Shown one piece after another: positions 12,411-24,043 of a stretch of DNA of 64,000 bases (positions are counted from its first letter, which is position 1; every line of letters starts with the position of its first letter). Under the pieces are notes generated by a model that worked only from the letters and a program-made list of their open reading frames with translations, was not told the DNA's origin and made no database searches. The position numbers and the translations under genes were made by a program. The stretch is from Branchiostoma floridae (lineage: Eukaryota > Chordata > Leptocardii > Amphioxiformes > Branchiostomatidae): positions 18,068,246-18,132,245 of the forward strand of contig NC_049982.1 in NCBI RefSeq assembly GCF_000003815.2, written 5' to 3'.

Positions 12411-13315
12411 CTACCTACAACCTTCCTAAATGCTCTATCTAAAATACATCAGGAACGATCTGATGTTATGCCATCACAGCAGGCGATAGCAAACTGTGCA
12501 ACAGTACGGTATGTCATCCCGTTTCTGCTCCCCTGAAATGTAGATTATCTACATCGATATTTGAAGAGTAACAGAGAAGCGATTCCTTCCTAGTCGCTGA
12601 TGGTCTCCCAGTACGTACTGTCAGTACATCAACTGCGTGCGAGGTCTTGAACGAACGTGCGGCTACCTACAGGGGAAACCAATCTTGTACAAGTGACATC
12701 AAGACGCTCGTTACCTTGGCAGTTCTGGTGATAACGCACATAAAGTGGATATACCCGCGGTAGGCAATGCCCACTGGCCCTGGAAGTCTCCATATCTACG
12801 ACGTTATTAAGGGGCACGAGAAGGAAGGACTGCAGTCGCGAAGGGATTTCAGCATTATTGCTTTGTTTATGATGACAAACTTATATGGGGTGATAAGGAG
12901 GGGCATGGTCACATTCGTGAGAAGGATGTATGCTTTGAGAGTTGCAATTTTTAAAAACAAATAGTTGCGATCCAAATATCGTTCTTACATCTGCTTACGA
13001 CTTACGTCTTTATTTGATTTTAGTTCATTACAAGTACGCCTGCTACGTTTACGACTCGTTTTTCACGCGATATAAGACATGATAAGCTTGTATTGACCTA
13101 TCTATTCCTACTTTTAATGGTTATATTAAGCGTACATTGAATAAACGGCTGGAGGTTTCAATTTAGCACCCTTTGATGACAAGGGCTTTGGCACTTTTAG
13201 GCGATTTATAAATTCAGCTACAGCTACTCGAGCTCACATACGTAAGGACTTCAAAATTGAAGCTCAAGTTTCAAAGAAGACTTTTATCGTCATCGTTCCT
13301 TCCATTAGCTGCTGA
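12411..13315. other. Non-coding
   Basis: No supportable exon or repeat seen. Confidence 0.35.
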
Positions 13316-13591
13316 TGTGGACTCGGAGATCAGGAGTGCCTTAACAAACTGGCGTTCCCCGTGGCCCGTGGCAGTGACCGGCGACTACCTCTCGTCATGG
13401 CCCGCTTATCTGGCGGGAGATCAGCGCAGTTGATCCGCTGGATCTGGGACACGCTGCGTCACAAGCGGCAGCGACCCCGCAGGAAGAAGACTGACTCCAG
13501 TCAGGATTTCCCACTGCTTTTTCTAGACGATTCGCTTGATTGTGGATACGCAAACCTGCTGTCGTGCCGCCGTTCTAAACTGCAGCTATAG
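13316..13591 (+). CDS. Doubtful terminal exon, unrecognised basic protein
   Basis: A GC-rich open frame runs to a TAG at 13589-13591. It is unusually G+C-rich for this neighbourhood, which is the main reason to list it. From an in-frame ATG at 13379 it reads MARLSGGRSAQLIRWIW and continues through a very basic stretch (HKRQRPRRKK) to a short acidic, Leu-rich tail with two cysteines. The upstream boundary is unclear: CTCGGAGATCAG is a weak acceptor and a stop lies just before 13316. I do not recognise the family. It may be a chance ORF. Confidence 0.25.
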   Translation, partial: CGLGDQECLNKLAFPVARGSDRRLPLVMARLSGGRSAQLIRWIWDTLRHKRQRPRRKKTDSSQDFPLLFLDDSLDCGYANLLSCRRSKLQL

Positions 13592-16500
13592 CGTACGCGT
13601 GACTGTTGAGATGAGTCATGAAGTAAATCATGCGTTGAGTCCCTCAGCAAATTCTCGGTAAAACATTGATGCGTAAAGCTATGCTTACATTTGAATAAAA
13701 CTTTTGTGGTAACGTTAACATCGCGTATACAAGGTGTCCATGAAGACACTAAAATCGTCATCAACATGAGTAGGTGCGAATGCAGACTCATACATATCAT
13801 AGATGTAAACCTCGAGAGTTTAGATGCACTTGATCAATGGCGATAAAACAGAATGGTACCAGTTTCCTGATGCACGCCCCGAGCAGCCATACGTATCTAT
13901 TCGTCACAGTTCAGATAGCATTGCGTCAAAACTTATCCGACGGTTACTACGCCCCCGACAAAGGAAAACTATATCTAAGTGTCGAAAACATGGGAACTTA
14001 TCTTGCACACAATTGAAAAGAACATTTTTCTTATTGCTGTATATTGCTGTACAATGAAATGGCACTCGTACGTCTATCTTATTTAAGTTACAATATTGAC
14101 AAATTCTGCGCTGTAAAAGAATGCGGTTATGTCTAACGTTACCCTTTTCAACATGGAGTTTGTGTGAACTAATACGGAGTTTTGTGATAGCTGTTCTATG
14201 TCTAATGTTTGTAATGCTTAGATATTTCTTCTCGCTGTATTTAATTCATCTGTATGTTTGTTATTTGTTGTTAGTACACATTCAAAGATAGGGAAACGGA
14301 TGAAGTAATTTGAGATGAATTTAAAACGGATGACGTGAGTGAGTGCCAGACATAGCCAGAACCAGCATTTAGCACATGGTGTGTCAAATTGACACAAGAG
14401 GGCGTCTACTGAAAGGGTTTATAAGCCAATACATCTATAAAACCTTTTGAATAGTTCATGGAAGTATGCGGTCTCCGAACTCTTGTTCACGGAGGAATAC
14501 GGCCACTCTTCTTACAAAAGATTGGGGGCTAAACAACAGGAACGGAGGGCATGTCCCGTTTCTTGTTTGTAGTCTTCACATAAAAGTAGACTTAACGAAA
14601 GACTCGCCTATTTCCAAGCGTGTGTTGAGAATGCTCCGTTTTGATCCTGACCCAGGGCTGATGTGGTCCCATTAGAGCAAGACCCGAACACCGCTTATTG
14701 TATGACGTACGTGGTACGGAGATACGACATACAACCCACGACGTATGCGCAATCTTTTTGTACCTAAAATATCAATATAAGCACGACTCCATTTAGAGAA
14801 GAGGATTATGAGGCGTTGGATGTGGGATAAATAGATCGTAATTTGGAATTATATCGCTAGGATTGGAAAATATAGAAACAAAAACGTGGCTTCAACTAAT
14901 TAAACCTTTATCCGGTTTGCCTTGAACATTGCTGACAAATATTTCAATGTATAAGTTCGAAAAAAAGGCAGTTAAAAGGTTCTTTTCACTTCACTTCCAC
15001 GTCTATCTATATCTGTGTAGGTCCATGCATTGTGCGTACAGGGTAACAGGGCAACAGTTTGTGACTGCGTTAATGAGGGAAACGCCGGCCTTCTTCATGC
15101 AAGTCATCATGAACTGGTAAGGACCGCAAAAAAGAACCCAATTATATGCGCTTTATGAATTTGGGCAGATCCGGATAAGACAAACTGCATACCCAGGGCA
15201 GAAAAGTCCTTATGAGATCATGTAATCCACTGACGCAGTGTGCAATCCGATTGGAAATGTGCTGTGACGTCACATACTGGTCATGTGGTCTCAGAGCTAC
15301 GACAGAACAGTGCATAAAACATCCTCGCTACACCACGTCTGTTCTACATAGGAGGAGGTCTCGACTGCAGTACCACAAAGCTTACAGAGCTACTCCAAGT
15401 CCTTGAGAACGTCGGTGCCTGCAGAGGAAAGGCTTGTGACGGGTTGCCGAGTGCAGTGAGCAAAGGAAAACAGGTAAGGGCCCAGAGTATGATTTGGTTA
15501 GTTCAGAGAACTTCAGACCATTCTATCAAAATATCGAGTAGAGGTGTGCTGTGATGTCGCCATTGGTGACTTTCATCGTGGAACACCGACTCAACAATTG
15601 TGGCCTACAAAAAAAAGGAGAATATTAAACTAAGACTAAAAAGTCAGGAAATACCGTACCCTTCGGTGATGAGGATGATCTTGGAATTTGTCTGGTGCAG
15701 ATGATTGAATATCTGTACTTATATGCCGTAATTGGGAGAATAAAGATAATGACTTTTATCACAAATTGGAGCTTTGTGTCAAAAGTGCTTGAGAGAAATG
15801 ATAAACATGAAAGCATTTCCGAAATTATGTTCATAATGCTATTTAGAAACATATTCCTGAGAATGTATGTTCTGTGAGCAAATTTAGAATGTAAAATATC
15901 TGTTTTGAAGACCGTTTTCACACGGAACGTGCGATCATTATGCATTTTGAAAAGAATCATAAAGTACATACAGTTCCAAGTACATAATTCATTTGTGATA
16001 TTGACAAAAACAAGAACATTATCGTACATAACATGTCAGTGTGCATGTGACAGTGACAGAAACGTACATATCACCAGTAGGTGTGTGGTTCGGATGACAC
16101 ATATTCTCACGTATCAATTCATTGATAATGTGGTAACGGAAATAAGCGTGCAAGAAGTGGCAGTTAGGAGAAGATATTGCGTTCCAGTTGGATGTTTCTT
16201 GTATTTGTGACCTCCAGAGTTGCTTTGCTTTCACGCTGAGATTTGCTGAGCGTGCCATGACAAGTTTGGTGAGTGTATCAACACATGCTTCGTCAGTTCG
16301 ACGACATTATATAGACTATCCTTGGTTAGTTCAAGGAGCTTTTACCTGATAAAAGCTCCTTGGTTAGTTTCGTCAAAGTTCTTGGTGTTAAAACCTTCTT
16401 TCGACTATCCCACGTGAGCTGCCCGCTGTGTATGGAGCTCTTTTCCAATATTGCCAGTGTGGGTCAGGAAGCACTAACTCAACTCCACGACGTAGATCCC

Positions 16501-18550
16501 CTTTGATTTATTCATTTCCTTCTCTATCCGACACATTAAATTGCTTGTATCGCACCCCATTGATCACAAACTGGTATGTTTACATGTAAGACAGTGCCGA
16601 GGACGCGCTCTTTACCCATCAAGGTGACCATGAACGGTGAGGCTTCATTATATTTGATTAGTTCCCAGCTCCTCTCTCCAGTCATGTGTCACACAGTGAA
16701 GAACGATGTACGCCTCAAGATGTAAACTGTGCAGTGGGTGCTGATATTAGTTTGTGCCCCATTGCCTATAATCCATTAATCCTTAAGTCATGACGTCCTT
16801 TGCAGTAAATCGTGTTCTTAATCTTCTTATGGTTTGGCACCTAAATGTTGGTCACATCTCTTGGGACGAAGACTATCAATGTATGCAAAATTACTCCATA
16901 GCATAGTTAATTCCAATCCTTCCGTCTAATCTTCACGTGTAGGATATCAGTTTAGTCATAGCCGTTACAGATATGCCCTGGTCTTGACAGTCCTTGAAGT
17001 GTGGCGATTCAAATAAATGGCAACCTGGGCGGTATAACCGTCAATGAAGAACCTAGTAGTTAACGTTCATGTACATGTCTCTGACCCGAGTTGATGTCCT
17101 ACACTCCGTTAAAATCGCATCCACGGGACTGTCCTACTTATCCAGTGAACTACCGTTCCATTAAACAGATCATTTTCTTCCCCTTTCGCCGCCCAGTCGT
17201 CACGAGCAATAGAATAATACCGAGATAAGCAATCAATTACAAGCATTCGTGCTGAACTGCTATATGCCTGTGAAGTTTTCAAATAAGACATGGGCGACAG
17301 AATTCATCAGTTGGAACAGATCAGAACACTTTTTTATTTCATTTGTTTGTTTTGCATACATCAATGGCAAATCGAAATTATGTGTATCACACCAGTATTA
17401 TTACAGTAGTAAGTACAAGCTGCGTAAGACTACGTAAGGTCTGATCCAAGCACATTTGCTCTTTTCGTTAGGTGAGGTGGGCAAGGTACTCGAGGCGGCT
17501 ATCCTTAAACACGGCACCTCCGGCTTAACGTCCCATCCAAGAGAACTTTTTCAACTGAGTCGAGAGAGGTTGTCAAAAAGTGTAAAGTGATTTTCCAAAG
17601 GGCAGGACATTGGGGTCTGTTAGGCATTCAAGCGCAGAACTAGTCAATAACCCTCAATACAAGTCCACCTACTAGTAGCTAAAAATGATGATGCCATGTT
17701 GATGGCATTGCTGTCCCTACGGCCGGTGAGGCTATGAGGTGAGGGGAGGAGTAGCTAAAAAACAGACGACAGCACAGGCATTGCTGACTAGCAAAGGCAA
17801 CGACAAGATGCGTTCGGTCGTATACACCAAATATGACAACCTTGCGTTCTCAAGCCAACCAAGCTCTGTACTATAAGTTGGAGTTATATACCCGGATGGA
17901 ATGTGAGATGTGAGTCGTTAGGAGTTATGTTTTTGAATTGTCGTTTTTCTTTATTTTCGTTTCATAAACCAAACAAACTTTCCTGATGACCTCTGTATAT
18001 CAAACAAAAATGATAAACCATATCGATTTTGACGATACGGTTATTACCGTTACAAACCGTAACCGATCATTACACGGTTACAAACCGTTTGAAAAATTAA
18101 TTTCCTATGACAACGTTCCAATGTTAAATCCTTCTGCGAACTTCGGAAAAGATTGTTCCATCCGCAGGTACCAAAGCAAAGCTTTCTGTCAAAATCAAAC
18201 AAAAGCGTTCCATAATGTATCTGCTATTCGTCATTTAATAAATATATGGTTTCATATTTCTTTGTTTGAAATTTGATGTACATATTCTTTTTACATTGCG
18301 TTGCTTGCCATTCTGAAAGCTACATTTGTGCTCATCATAGAGAAGAGTGCCTTCAATGGTAACTTGCCACTTTTTTCAACACCAATGGCAATTCAATATC
18401 AAACAGTGGAAGTCAATGATGGCCCGCCTCAGTGTGTGCACTGAAACACGGTGATGATGATTATGATGATGATGAATTCCAATTTGAAAAATAACAAAAT
18501 CGCAGGTGTTGTGTTTCGTTGCTGTTATTGCATTTGTTTCTTTGTTTTAG
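13592..18550. other. Non-coding, with one perfect hairpin
   Basis: AT-rich ORFs such as 15625-16029 (minus) show no coding character. Small structures are the hairpin at 16333-16361 and a cluster of TTACAAACCGT-type repeats at about 18050-18092 (CCGTTACAAACCGT, CGGTTACAAACCGT). Confidence 0.4.
16333..16361. repeat. Perfect 12-bp hairpin inside a direct repeat
   Basis: AAGGAGCTTTTA and TAAAAGCTCCTT are exact inverted complements around a 5-nt loop (CCTGA). The hairpin is bracketed by two direct copies of CTTGGTTAGTT at 16321-16331 and 16359-16369. The stem is too short for a microRNA precursor. It may be the footprint of a small foldback insertion. Confidence 0.7.
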
Positions 18551-18782
18551 CCACAGTTCAACATCCACTGTCCACACATACATAACAGTTCTTCTGAGGA
18601 CAGGTATCGGCAGCGTTCATCAAATCCCAACCACCGTGTCGACGTGCCCACTGGCATGTTGGTGTGTCGCTCCACAGGCTGGAGTTACACAAGCAATTAA
18701 ACGTCAGATCAGTACAGATTACTCCCTACTAAATTACCCCGGTGTCGCCCGGGAGATCAGGGCGTTTCTGCAGGGCCTGTAA
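18551..18782 (+). CDS. Possible terminal exon, unrecognised
   Basis: A strong acceptor (CATTTGTTTCTTTGTTTTAG) precedes two overlapping open frames. One runs the whole length to TAA and ends NYPGVAREIRAFLQGL. The other starts with PQFNIHCPHIHNSSSEDRY and stops near 18690. I cannot choose between them or name a family. It is listed because the acceptor is better than chance sites nearby. Confidence 0.22.
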
Positions 18783-19331
18783 ACAGACTGTGTCACGAGC
18801 AACTATCCATGTCTACGGTCGATAGCATCTTTGACGTCTGCTACACATTCAAATGTTGTTCTTGGAAATCTGCTGAAAACTAAACTAGTTTTAATGCCAT
18901 AATATGGTAAAGCACAATGCTGTATTTATACTAGGTGGAAACTATTGTTTAATGTTTCTACGATGTTATTCCGGAATGGCTTTATACCGCCTTCGCACCG
19001 CCTTCACCTTGAATACAAACTGATGATGCTGTCAAGGTTATGTATGTGGTAAATACGTCACAGCAAATGTCATTTCCAGTACGAAAGGTCGTCATCTTTA
19101 CATTTCAAAGCCTGCTGTTACGTCAATAAACAATAGCGTGGGAACGTTACGAATGCCAGAATCTCGCCCCAAAGTGGCAACTATTTGTAGAATGTAACTT
19201 TATTGCGCAATAATTGTACAAAGCACAAAGTATCTACTGATACATAACTATAGTTCGATTAGACTAATCTATTTAATACATAGTGCATAGTATGGGATGA
19301 AAATGGTCCTTCAAAATCATTGGAGAAATTT
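18783..19331. other. Non-coding
   Basis: Nothing supportable on either strand. Confidence 0.35.
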
Positions 19332-19655
19332 CTAGCGTCTAGAATTTTTTTTAATATATTTTGCTATGTATAAAATGCAGGGATTGTCACATGTTATAAT
19401 GTATTTAGATTTACTCTTCAAGTCCGTTGAAGTAAATCCCGCCGTGTAAGACGATAGCGTTGTGTACAGTGAACGTATAACAGAATATTTGGCCATGGGA
19501 CATACAACCAAAAAGTGATATTCGTCTTCAATTAGCTCTGGACAGAATGATGGACAAACCCTCTGGTAGATAGGATTTTTTATTAATTTGCCGGTTTCTA
19601 TGCTTAATTTGTGACATCCAATTCTGAGTTTTGTGATTGCCAGTAGAATAAACAA
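19332..19655 (-). pseudogene. LINE reverse-transcriptase C-terminal fragment
   Basis: A 107-residue frame carries ITKLRIGCHKLSIETGKL and then CPSFCPELIEDEYHFLVVC. The run ITKLRI..H.L.IE.G followed by a C-x3-C...EDEYHFL..C zinc-knuckle-like motif is typical of the extreme C-terminus of non-LTR retrotransposon ORF2 proteins. No endonuclease or polymerase domain precedes it, so this is a 5'-truncated relic, not a host gene. It adjoins the Penelope-like fragments at 19.9-20.6 kb. Confidence 0.65.
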
Positions 19656-19874
19656 GTGTGGATAGTTAGTTTACCGGTTCAGTATTCACTTCACCTGTTT
19701 CCATCAAGCCCCAGAGATAGTCCCGCCACAGGGAGGGAGCATCCAAGGTTCAGCCTGTTGAGTTTCAAACCACACCATGGGGTTTTTATCTTGATAGAAC
19801 AGTTGCTTAACCACACCTAGTCACATGGCCTGCCTCAGATTATGGACTGGTGACATGATGCACCAACAGTAAAG

Positions 19875-20335
19875 AAGACAGGGTTATAAATTTTCTTTTT
19901 GTACACAACCAGTTAAACTCACCTGCTAAAGTTTCTATACCTGTCAGACATTTTCCTCAGAACTTCTAACGGGAGTTCTGCTTCTCGCCGCTATATGTAA
20001 CCGATGTTAGTGGTGCTTTTGCTGTGAGAACACAATCCCAACGGTGGCTAAGTTTGTACACCCCCTCGCCATAGTTCATAACTAGGCTTGCCTTCTTTAG
20101 TCCAGACCTAGGCCCCTTCAATAACGCAGTTATTCCTGGCAATGTAGTCGGCAACAGCGGAACTTATGTCTTCTTTTTGTGCCTGTCTTTTCTGAGGACT
20201 CGTGTATCTGACAGTGTTCATGTTGTCAGCATTCTTACTGTGTTCCTCCAGTGTAGTCCCAAATCCCTGTTTCCCCTATCATACATCGTCACAGCTCTTG
20301 CACGGGATCCGGTACACACAGTCTGTTTAGGAGAG
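19875..20335 (-). pseudogene. Penelope-like element fragment, GIY-YIG endonuclease region plus tail
   Basis: On the minus strand the frame gives VYRIPCKSCDDVY, then a damaged GETGRDLG (the expected YIGETGR is broken by in-frame stops), then KNADNMNTVRYT and SSAVADYIARNN. This order is that of the GIY-YIG endonuclease of Penelope-like retroelements. Downstream comes a tail (GCAGGTGAGTTTAACTGG) that is shared, in opposite orientation, with 20385-20560. It is a decayed copy. Confidence 0.65.
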
Positions 20336-20384
20336 ACTTGAAAAGTCGGACCAACCTAGACGTAGATGACATTATCGAACTTTT

Positions 20385-20560
20385 GTACGTTATTGTCATT
20401 ATCCAGGTACTTCAGTGGAACTGTGACGAAATATACATAGGGGAAACAGGAAGGGCGTTTGGGACTAGAAGCAAAACTCCAGTTAGAAGCACCGAGGAAG
20501 ATATTTGACAGGCATCGAAACGTCAGCAGGTGAGATTAACTGGATGTGTAAAAAGAAAAA
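20385..20560 (+). pseudogene. Second Penelope-like fragment, opposite orientation, internally deleted
   Basis: The plus strand reads CDEIYIGETGRAFGTRSK, the start of a GIY-YIG domain with the YIGETGR motif intact. It then jumps straight to the 3' tail (GCAGGTGAGATTAACTGG) seen at the end of the minus-strand copy. The middle of the endonuclease is therefore missing. With 19875-20335 it makes an opposed pair whose tails form a long inverted repeat. Confidence 0.65.
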
Positions 20561-21724
20561 TCTGTACTATCCTTTGACCTACTCAACCTGATGAAATAAT
20601 TTTTGGAAGTGGACAGTTTTGAGAGAGACCGCGGCATTCTCCATTCTGCATGCCATTTAGTTTGGTTGTTGCATTGTCAATCCGGCATAATGAACATCAA
20701 CATTACCAGAGCTCTGAGCAAATCTCTTCAGTCTCATTAGAAAGGTCTGGAAATCAGGCGACGGAACTTGTTTTTGGAGCGCTGCTGTTTATTTCTGGGA
20801 GAACGCTTATTCGCCATTTCCAACATGGACCGGGGAGATCGTTTACGTCGTTTACGCGCTCCTAATAGGTCTGAAAAGGAGACTACTATTCGTCAGACAT
20901 CCTGTACTGTGGGATTCGCGACGAGGAAGCAATTCATCACCATCAAATGTATATTTTCATCTTGCATCACTAGCTTGTTGAAATACGAGAGACATCAACA
21001 ATTCTATATTTATCCTGCAATGACTAATCTTTATCACACGGCGTAACTTCTCTTATAGATTATAGATTTGTGTCTATTCACATAATCCTCTTTTTTCACC
21101 AAAACGTCTAGTAGCAATTAATATTTTATCAATGTGCAGAGCATAGCGCCATGATTAGTCATATACACATACTCACAATCTAGCATGAGATGGGGGTCGA
21201 CAGAGGACGTCTTTTTACAGTATATTCGAAGCCAAAACCACATTGATATGATAACGTTACGTTTGTTGGTGAAGGTTAGACTCCCAGGTAATAAGACACA
21301 CAATGGACAAGATACTAAAGAAACTGGTCACTATCAAGTTTTCTAAACGGTAAGACGTTTCAGATTACATCCACAATCTTCCATCAGTCACTGAAACGCC
21401 AGACAGTTTACAATATCAATATGGGACGTATTTCATCAGTACTAGGCGTGTGCAGCTTACCCAAGGTCGTTAAAAAACCTTCCCTATATAACGCCCTTGA
21501 CTCACCAAAGCACATATTTATTTCAAACTTGTCAGCATCAGCTCTACTTTAAGTGCCATAGCAAAGAGCAAGGCGTATGGCGATGATCAAGTCCACGCCG
21601 AAGATTAAATGAGAAAAGCTCGCGATAATCGAGAGCAACGACATTTGCCAAGTAAATGACGGCTTGCTAACGTGACAAAACGCTCTCTAGCGGAGTTTGT
21701 ACCAACCTGCAGAGTGACCACTAG
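20561..21724. other. Non-coding, upstream of the CRF-like gene
   Basis: No exon is seen. Short ORFs at 20650-21046 lack splice sites or family features. Confidence 0.35.
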
Positions 21725-21731
21725 TATAAAT
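21725..21731 (+). promoter_or_regulatory. TATA box of the CRF-like precursor gene
   Basis: TATAAAT lies 229 bp upstream of the initiator ATG, placing a likely start site near 21755. An acceptor (TTATTTTGTAG) just before the ATG suggests a short first intron in the leader. A weak donor, TTGAG|GTCAAT near 21786, is the best candidate. Confidence 0.55.
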
Positions 21732-21959
21732 GGGGATGTCTCTCGAGGGCCCTCTATCAAAATCATGCAGCATCGCAGTTGAGGTCAATATTCATCCAGA
21801 GCTGTACAAGGCCGTTACAATTATAGTGCGTTACAAAAAAAAAACATTTACAAATATTAATGAATTCCAGTTTTCTACTTATTTTAGCGTCAAAGAAAAC
21901 ACACGAATAAGTACTTACCACAATTTATGTTTGAAAATTTATTTTGTAGCAAGTTGGAG

Positions 21960-22209
21960 ATGAAGAAACTGTTCAAATCGCCGCAGTGCATCGTGGTCCT
22001 ATCGGCCATCTTGCTTCTGTATGCTGACGTCACGAGTTGTCGGACGGTTCTCCTTGACCTCGGCACCGGCCCACAGCACCACGACATCAGGGAGACCGAG
22101 GGCGACACTCGCTACAGCGTGGACGAGATCAGAAGTCTCATCCGGAGAAAGTTCTACGACACCAGCAGGGACGAAACGGAGGGGTTTGAATTCGGCAAAC
22201 GGACAGGGG
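21960..22209 (+). CDS. CRF-like precursor, coding exon 1
   Basis: Carries the ATG, signal peptide, propeptide and the FGKR cleavage site. The donor is GGGG|GTGAGC, one base into an Asp codon. The initiator is the ATG following the TTTTGTAG acceptor; an upstream in-frame ATG at 21927 lies before that acceptor and gives no better leader. Confidence 0.75.
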
Positions 22210-22865
22210 GTGAGCTATGATCATACTCTGTCACACTCAAGTAACGCTTCTATGGACTTGCTTTAGCAAAATTTCACAGGCTTGTCATTTGATGTCGTCC
22301 TTGCCATGTTGGATTACAGGGTACGTCTATCAACCACATGAAGATGCTACTACTTGATCCAATTACCCGCCAGCATGGTGGTTGGGGGATTAAGATTATA
22401 ATTATTATGACGTCAATGAAAAGCCTGTATTCACAAATACTTTTTTTCAGAGGACAGATCTGTGCTTGAACGTTTTTTTAATGTTTTATTCAGCACTTTT
22501 CGAAAACAAACGTGGCTCACTTCTGTATAAATCAATGAAACAACAACAAAAAAAACGTCCGAAGTTAGGTGAAAGCCGACGTCAATTGATGAGTGTGATG
22601 CTTAATTGAAGATTCGCGCCTTTGGTGTCAGAAAAAGTGCACATTTTAGGTCAGGCTGGACAGGCTGGACATGGAAAGAAGAAAAACATCATCTTTGTTT
22701 GCTTTGTTGCAGCAGTGACTGGACTAATCTTTTATTTCCTCAGATGCCAGACTAAGTACCGGACTAGTGGGGACGGTACTAGACCGGCTGAACCAGTATT
22801 ACTCCACTGCCCGTGGGCCTAACCCCATCAACTCCAACGAACTTCTCATGAGTGGCCGACGCTGA
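21960..22865 (+). CDS. Neuropeptide precursor with a CRF-like amidated C-terminal peptide
   Basis: Two coding exons, 21960-22209 and 22744-22865, join at a phase-1 intron (ACAGGGG|GTGAGC to TTTCCTCAG|ATGCC) and give 123 residues. Residues 1-27 are a signal peptide (KKLFKSPQCIVVLSAILLLY). A propeptide follows, with dibasic RR and a GFEFGKR amidation and cleavage site at about 75-81. After that KR comes a final 39-residue peptide that ends LLMSGRR-stop, so it would be C-terminally amidated. Aligned without gaps to vertebrate CRF (41 residues), it keeps Ser7, Leu10, Leu15, Ser33, Asn34, Leu37 and Met38, plus conservative Leu6, Val14 and Leu18. Position at the very end of the precursor, size and amidation also fit the CRF/urocortin/DH44 family. 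The precursor call is firm; the family call is inference from sparse identities. Confidence 0.7.
22744..22865 (+). CDS. CRF-like precursor, coding exon 2
   Basis: Acceptor CTCAG at 22743. It encodes the peptide body: RLSTGLVGTVLDRLNQYY, then STARGPNPINSN, then ELLMSGRR and TGA. Its G+C content exceeds that of the flanks. Confidence 0.75.
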
Positions 22866-24043
22866 CAAAACATGTGGGTCGTTCGTCCTGTTTTCCTTCC
22901 CTATACCCTCTTATTTTAATCATATCCCAAACTGTTGGTTTATGTCTTAAATATAATGTGGCTTTATGATAAACATTCGTAAACTATATGTTACCGAACG
23001 TTATCGGATGTAACAAGGACATGAACAAATAACGTTATATAAGGTACACTGTAAACGTATATATGTATATAATGGACGATAAAGTACCTATTGTTAGATA
23101 TGAAAAAGTTACAACATAAGTCCCCGCTGAAATGTCCCCGACAGTGGAATACAAGTACACCAAGAGGGCCCCCGTGGCTCCGCCAGGTTTAGTAAGGAAG
23201 TCGGTATGTTTTAAGGTGAGAGTTCGCAAAAGGTTTGCGGAATGATGATGCTGTAGCTGCGTCAATGGCGCTAGTGTTTCAGCCATTTGAACCATTTTAC
23301 TACTGGACTTTGAATATGTAACTATTGCCTTTACATACAGGTTCCAGCTTGACGATCGGCTGAAAACCTATCAACGGATGAAGAGCCTACGCATAAATGA
23401 AAATGTTTTTGAAGAGCTGTTAACCTCCCCAACATTTTCTGGGCTTTTATCCAGCAAGCCTTTATACACGGAGGCCAAAGCACGTGACTGTAAATAATAG
23501 ATTGATTGTTTTGCACCTACTGCTGTACCCTGGCAAATTATGTTGCATTTACCTAGTAACTACTTTTACATTAGGAGACTGGCATAAGTACTTTATAATG
23601 TGACGTGAAGGAAATATATGGGAAATGGCCATTTTTCCGGCTAAACGATAAGGATATGACCGATACGTGTAATATCACTAATAATCAGAAAAACACGATG
23701 TGAGAAGGATAAATTTGGCATTTCAGCCATTGTGGATTTTAAACGTCAGCAAATAAACTTAAGAGGGACCAACGTTTACGAGTGAATGTGACATGTGCAT
23801 CATATTTGACTCTTTTGTTTCTATACAATTATCCTGCAAAGAGCGTACAGGTTGATGCACAAGGTGGATCACTGTTGCATTGGTTGGTGCTTTCGCAATA
23901 CTAGCTAGTATGCATGTCAACAGCACCACATAGCGACTGCCGTCGTCATTGCAGTGATACGTTTGCACCAAGGTGTGCATGATGTACTTGATCTTGTGCG
24001 TCATTCCTGTTGTTTATGAAAATTAAACATCGAGGTAAACAAT
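22866..24043. other. Non-coding
   Basis: 3' flank of the CRF-like gene. No canonical AATAAA stood out within the first few hundred bases. No other exon seen. Confidence 0.35.

Noticed and set aside
15625-16029. 134-residue minus-strand open frame
   Set aside because: AT-rich, with no splice sites, family motif or GC rise. The residue mix is that of translated AT-rich DNA.
16333-16361. microRNA precursor
   Set aside because: A 12-bp stem with a 5-nt loop is too short.
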